Program-made: the position numbers and the translations under genes
From: an uncultured Elusimicrobium sp.
GTDB taxonomy: Bacteria; Elusimicrobiota; Elusimicrobia; Elusimicrobiales; Elusimicrobiaceae
Length of the DNA: 8,645 nucleotides
Assembly: GCA_946061795.1 (NCBI GenBank)
Contig: CAMGSK010000060.1
Span: 1 to 8,645, forward strand
Direction: 5' to 3'
The notes under the pieces: model-generated
What the model was told of the DNA's origin: nothing
The model's database searches: none
The model's input: only the letters and a program-made list of their open reading frames with translations
Shown: positions 6,718 through 8,645 of the stretch, piece by piece
Layout: the number at the start of each line of letters is the position of its first letter
How positions within the stretch are numbered: the stretch's first letter is position 1

Positions 6718-8585
6718 TGCACTACAGCTGCTACAAAAGACCGCTTTTGTTGTTGCTCATCCTCTATATCATTTTGCTTGCCTTGTTCTACATGCCGCGC
6801 CCGCGCGCCGGAGACGTCTTTTATAAAATTCCGCTTAAAAACGTCACGCTGACGGGAAAGGTCATTGGTTTTCCCGCCGTGAAGAAAGAAAAGAGAAACG
6901 TCATTGTGAAGGTGTATTCCGTCAACGGAGAAAAAACGGACGGATACGTATATGCCCGCTTTAAAGAATATGCGCCTTTCTGGCATGAAACGCTGGAGCT
7001 GGAAGGGAAACTTAAAAAACCTTATTCCGTGTCTTTGCCTGGTAATTTTGACTGGGCGGCATATCTGGCTTCCAAAGACGTTTTCACGGAAATGGAGGTA
7101 AAACAAACCAAACAGATTTCACCCGCGTCTTGGCCGTCGCGCGCCGTTTCGGCGATACGCGGGGATATTTTGCGTACGTTTGAGGAAAATTTCGACCGGA
7201 ATCTGTCGGCGGTGGCGGGAGGCGTTTTGCTGGGGGAACGCGGAGAAATAGACCAATCTCTCTACGCCAGTTTTCAAGACAGCGGCGCAATACATTTGCT
7301 GGTGGCTTCCGGCGGGAATGTGGGATTTGTCACGCTGGTGGTGTTCGCCTGTTGTACTCTGTTTGGCGCGTCCAGAAGAAAAACCGCGCTTTTGGCGTTG
7401 GCGGTTTCGGGGATATATACGTTGGTGGCCGGGGCCGACGCGCCGCTTACCCGCGCATATTTTATGACGGTTTGCGCCGTGGCCGGCTATTTTTTGCGGC
7501 GCAACAGCGGGGTATTTCAGGGGTTGGTGCTTTCCTGCTTTATTATTTTGCTGTTCCGTCCCGCCAGCTTGTTTGAAACCGGATTTCAAATGTCTTTTTT
7601 AGCCACGCTGGCTATCGTCGTCTGCCTGAGTAATTACGAACTGCCGTATAAATGGCCCCGTCCGGTAAAATTTTTCGTGCAGATTTTTATGGCCACGCTC
7701 AGTACACAGCTGGCGTTGCTGCCGGTGTTTACCAACGTGTTTTACAAAGAGTCTTTCATCGGGCTGCTGTCCAATATGCTGTTGGTGCCCATGGCTTCTT
7801 TGCTGATGGGACTGAGCTTTGCGTTTTACGTGTTTTCTTTGTTTCATGCGGGTTTTTTGCTCAAGTGGCTGACGTGGCTTAGTTTGACGGGGTTTAAAGA
7901 GGCGGTGGAATTTTTTGCTTCCCTTCCGTTTGCTTCCGTGCAGGTTTCGGCCTGGCGGCCAGGGACGGTGACGGCGTATTACGCGGGGGTATTTCTGCTT
8001 TTTCATCTGCCGCAGAAAGATTTCGTCCGCCGTATTTTTGTGCCGATAGCTGTCGTCATAGTTTTAGCGCCCGCCTTGCAGTTTTTGTGCTTTAACCAAC
8101 CGACGATTTGGCTGATGAACGAATGGAATAAAAACGCGGTTTTGTTCCGCGCGCCGGACGGTACGCGTATTTTGGCCGGAGCGGCGATAGACGGAGACAA
8201 ACTCGCCCGCGCAGTGCTGGCCAGCGGTTCGGCCACATTGGACGCGGTATTAATCGGCGAGCAGGCGGACAAACAGCTCAAAGAAGTGGAAAAGCTGAAA
8301 AAGACCATACGGGTGAAACGGGTGCTGACGGCGTTTGAAAACACTTGGCCGGGAGAAGAGACGGACGTTTCTCATGTACAAGTCAAAACTTTGTGGGGCG
8401 TACTGCTTAACCGGGAGAAAAAACTTTGGCGCAACCGGGGATATTCCGGCGGAGCGGACAGTGCGTCTTATGAACTGACGTATAAAAATCTTTCCTTCAC
8501 CACGGCGGCCAACGGGCGTTTTGTATTAAAAGACGGGGAAGCGTTTGACAATGTCCGCAACGCGACGAGGAAAATGGTTTTTTAG
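6717..8585 (+). CDS. comEC: ComEC/Rec2-family DNA uptake channel with degenerate C-terminal domain
   Basis: ComEC forms the inner-membrane channel that takes one DNA strand into the cytoplasm during natural transformation. The 622-residue product starts with two short hydrophobic stretches (about 8-26). An OB-fold-like DUF4131 region follows (about 38-130), including the family's PGNFDWAAYLASKDVF element. The membrane competence domain (about 160-455) opens with GGVLLGERGEIDQSLYASFQDSGAIHLLVASGGNV and holds a series of hydrophobic helices, with DAPLTRAYFM and FETGFQMSFLATLAIV as further family landmarks. The C-terminal part (about 462-622) aligns with the metallo-beta-lactamase-like domain, but DVGQGDA is replaced by NEWNKNA (468-474) and the HPDxDH motif by GEQADKQ (514-520). 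No metal site is therefore visible. The start overlaps the recR stop and lacks a ribosome binding site. No comEA, comF or pilus motor gene is present in the window. Confidence 0.9.
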   Translation: MHYSCYKRPLLLLLILYIILLALFYMPRPRAGDVFYKIPLKNVTLTGKVIGFPAVKKEKRNVIVKVYSVNGEKTDGYVYARFKEYAPFWHETLELEGKLKKPYSVSLPGNFDWAAYLASKDVFTEMEVKQTKQISPASWPSRAVSAIRGDILRTFEENFDRNLSAVAGGVLLGERGEIDQSLYASFQDSGAIHLLVASGGNVGFVTLVVFACCTLFGASRRKTALLALAVSGIYTLVAGADAPLTRAYFMTVCAVAGYFLRRNSGVFQGLVLSCFIILLFRPASLFETGFQMSFLATLAIVVCLSNYELPYKWPRPVKFFVQIFMATLSTQLALLPVFTNVFYKESFIGLLSNMLLVPMASLLMGLSFAFYVFSLFHAGFLLKWLTWLSLTGFKEAVEFFASLPFASVQVSAWRPGTVTAYYAGVFLLFHLPQKDFVRRIFVPIAVVIVLAPALQFLCFNQPTIWLMNEWNKNAVLFRAPDGTRILAGAAIDGDKLARAVLASGSATLDAVLIGEQADKQLKEVEKLKKTIRVKRVLTAFENTWPGEETDVSHVQVKTLWGVLLNREKKLWRNRGYSGGADSASYELTYKNLSFTTAANGRFVLKDGEAFDNVRNATRKMVF

Positions 8586-8590
8586 AGGGC

Positions 8591-8618
8591 TTGACTCGTT
8601 TTTTTTTTTTGATAAATT
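8591..8618 (+). promoter_or_regulatory. Candidate promoter downstream of comEC
   Basis: TTGACT (8591-8596) is a 5/6 match to the -35 consensus. It is followed 16 nt later by TAAATT (8613-8618), a 4/6 match to the -10 consensus, with a spacer made mostly of a run of twelve T (8599-8610). It starts 6 nt after the comEC stop and would serve a gene running off the window end. The weak -10 and low-complexity spacer keep this tentative. Confidence 0.35.
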
Positions 8619-8645
8619 TTGCTTATGAACAAAATTTATCAAAAA
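8606..8645. repeat. AT-rich inverted repeat at the window end
   Basis: The arms GATAAATTTTG (8611-8621) and CAAAATTTATC (8630-8640) are perfect complements around the 8-nt loop CTTATGAA. The flanking T (8606-8610) and A (8641-8645) runs extend the stem to 16 bp at the window edge, and it may continue beyond. On either strand the T tract precedes the stem and the A tract follows, the reverse of an intrinsic terminator, so an operator or a chance pairing of an AT-rich start region is more likely. Confidence 0.6.
8625..8645 (+). CDS. Possible start of the next gene, 3' truncated
   Basis: An ATG inside the inverted-repeat loop opens a frame reading MNKIYQK to the window end. It lies about 7 nt after the candidate -10 box, so if both are real the transcript would be leaderless or nearly so. 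There is no ribosome binding site in front of it. Seven codons are not enough to establish a gene. Confidence 0.25.

Noticed and set aside
8599..8610. T12 as the U tract of a comEC terminator
   Set aside because: The sequence before it has only a 3-bp possible stem, so an intrinsic terminator is not supported.

Overview
The window looks like chromosomal DNA from a Gram-negative-type (two-membrane) bacterium. It carries a type IV pilin-like gene and a predicted outer-membrane beta-barrel ending in Phe, and it contains no mobile element, CRISPR array, tRNA or rRNA. The pilin-like fragment, with a YYMANGSYP helix and a C-terminal cysteine pair resembling the many pilin-like genes of Elusimicrobium, together with a bacterial deoxyhypusine synthase-like enzyme, points to Elusimicrobiota, perhaps a gut lineage. 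This taxonomic call rests on recalled similarity and is tentative.

Layout: (1) 1-414, the 3' end of a pilin/pseudopilin-like gene on the + strand. (2) 415-511, a strong hairpin that can serve as terminator for both converging genes. (3) 512-1759, glyA on the - strand. (4) 1760-1919, a divergent AT-rich promoter region with two TATAAT boxes back to back. (5) 1920-8585, six + strand genes packed with gaps of at most 15 nt: deoxyhypusine synthase-like enzyme, predicted outer-membrane barrel, DoxX-like membrane protein, dnaX, recR and comEC. Two junctions are TAATG overlaps. (6) 8586-8645, an AT-rich tail with a long T tract, a promoter-like element, an inverted repeat of at least 16 bp and possibly the start codon of the next gene.

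The six-gene run joins polyamine-type chemistry, envelope proteins, replication (DNA polymerase III clamp-loader subunit), recombinational repair (RecR) and DNA uptake (ComEC). The recR-comEC overlap places a RecA-loading factor beside the channel that imports single-stranded DNA. The pilin-like gene nearby fits a type IV pilus or transformation-capable cell, although no other competence gene is present here.

Most of the window is recognisable housekeeping sequence, and I see no convincing new multi-gene system. The points most worth a second look are: a ComEC whose C-terminal metallo-beta-lactamase-like domain has lost its metal-binding motifs; a DHS-family enzyme with intact catalytic lysine, translationally overlapped with an unassigned beta-barrel; and the symmetric sequence elements at 1839-1852 and 8591-8645.
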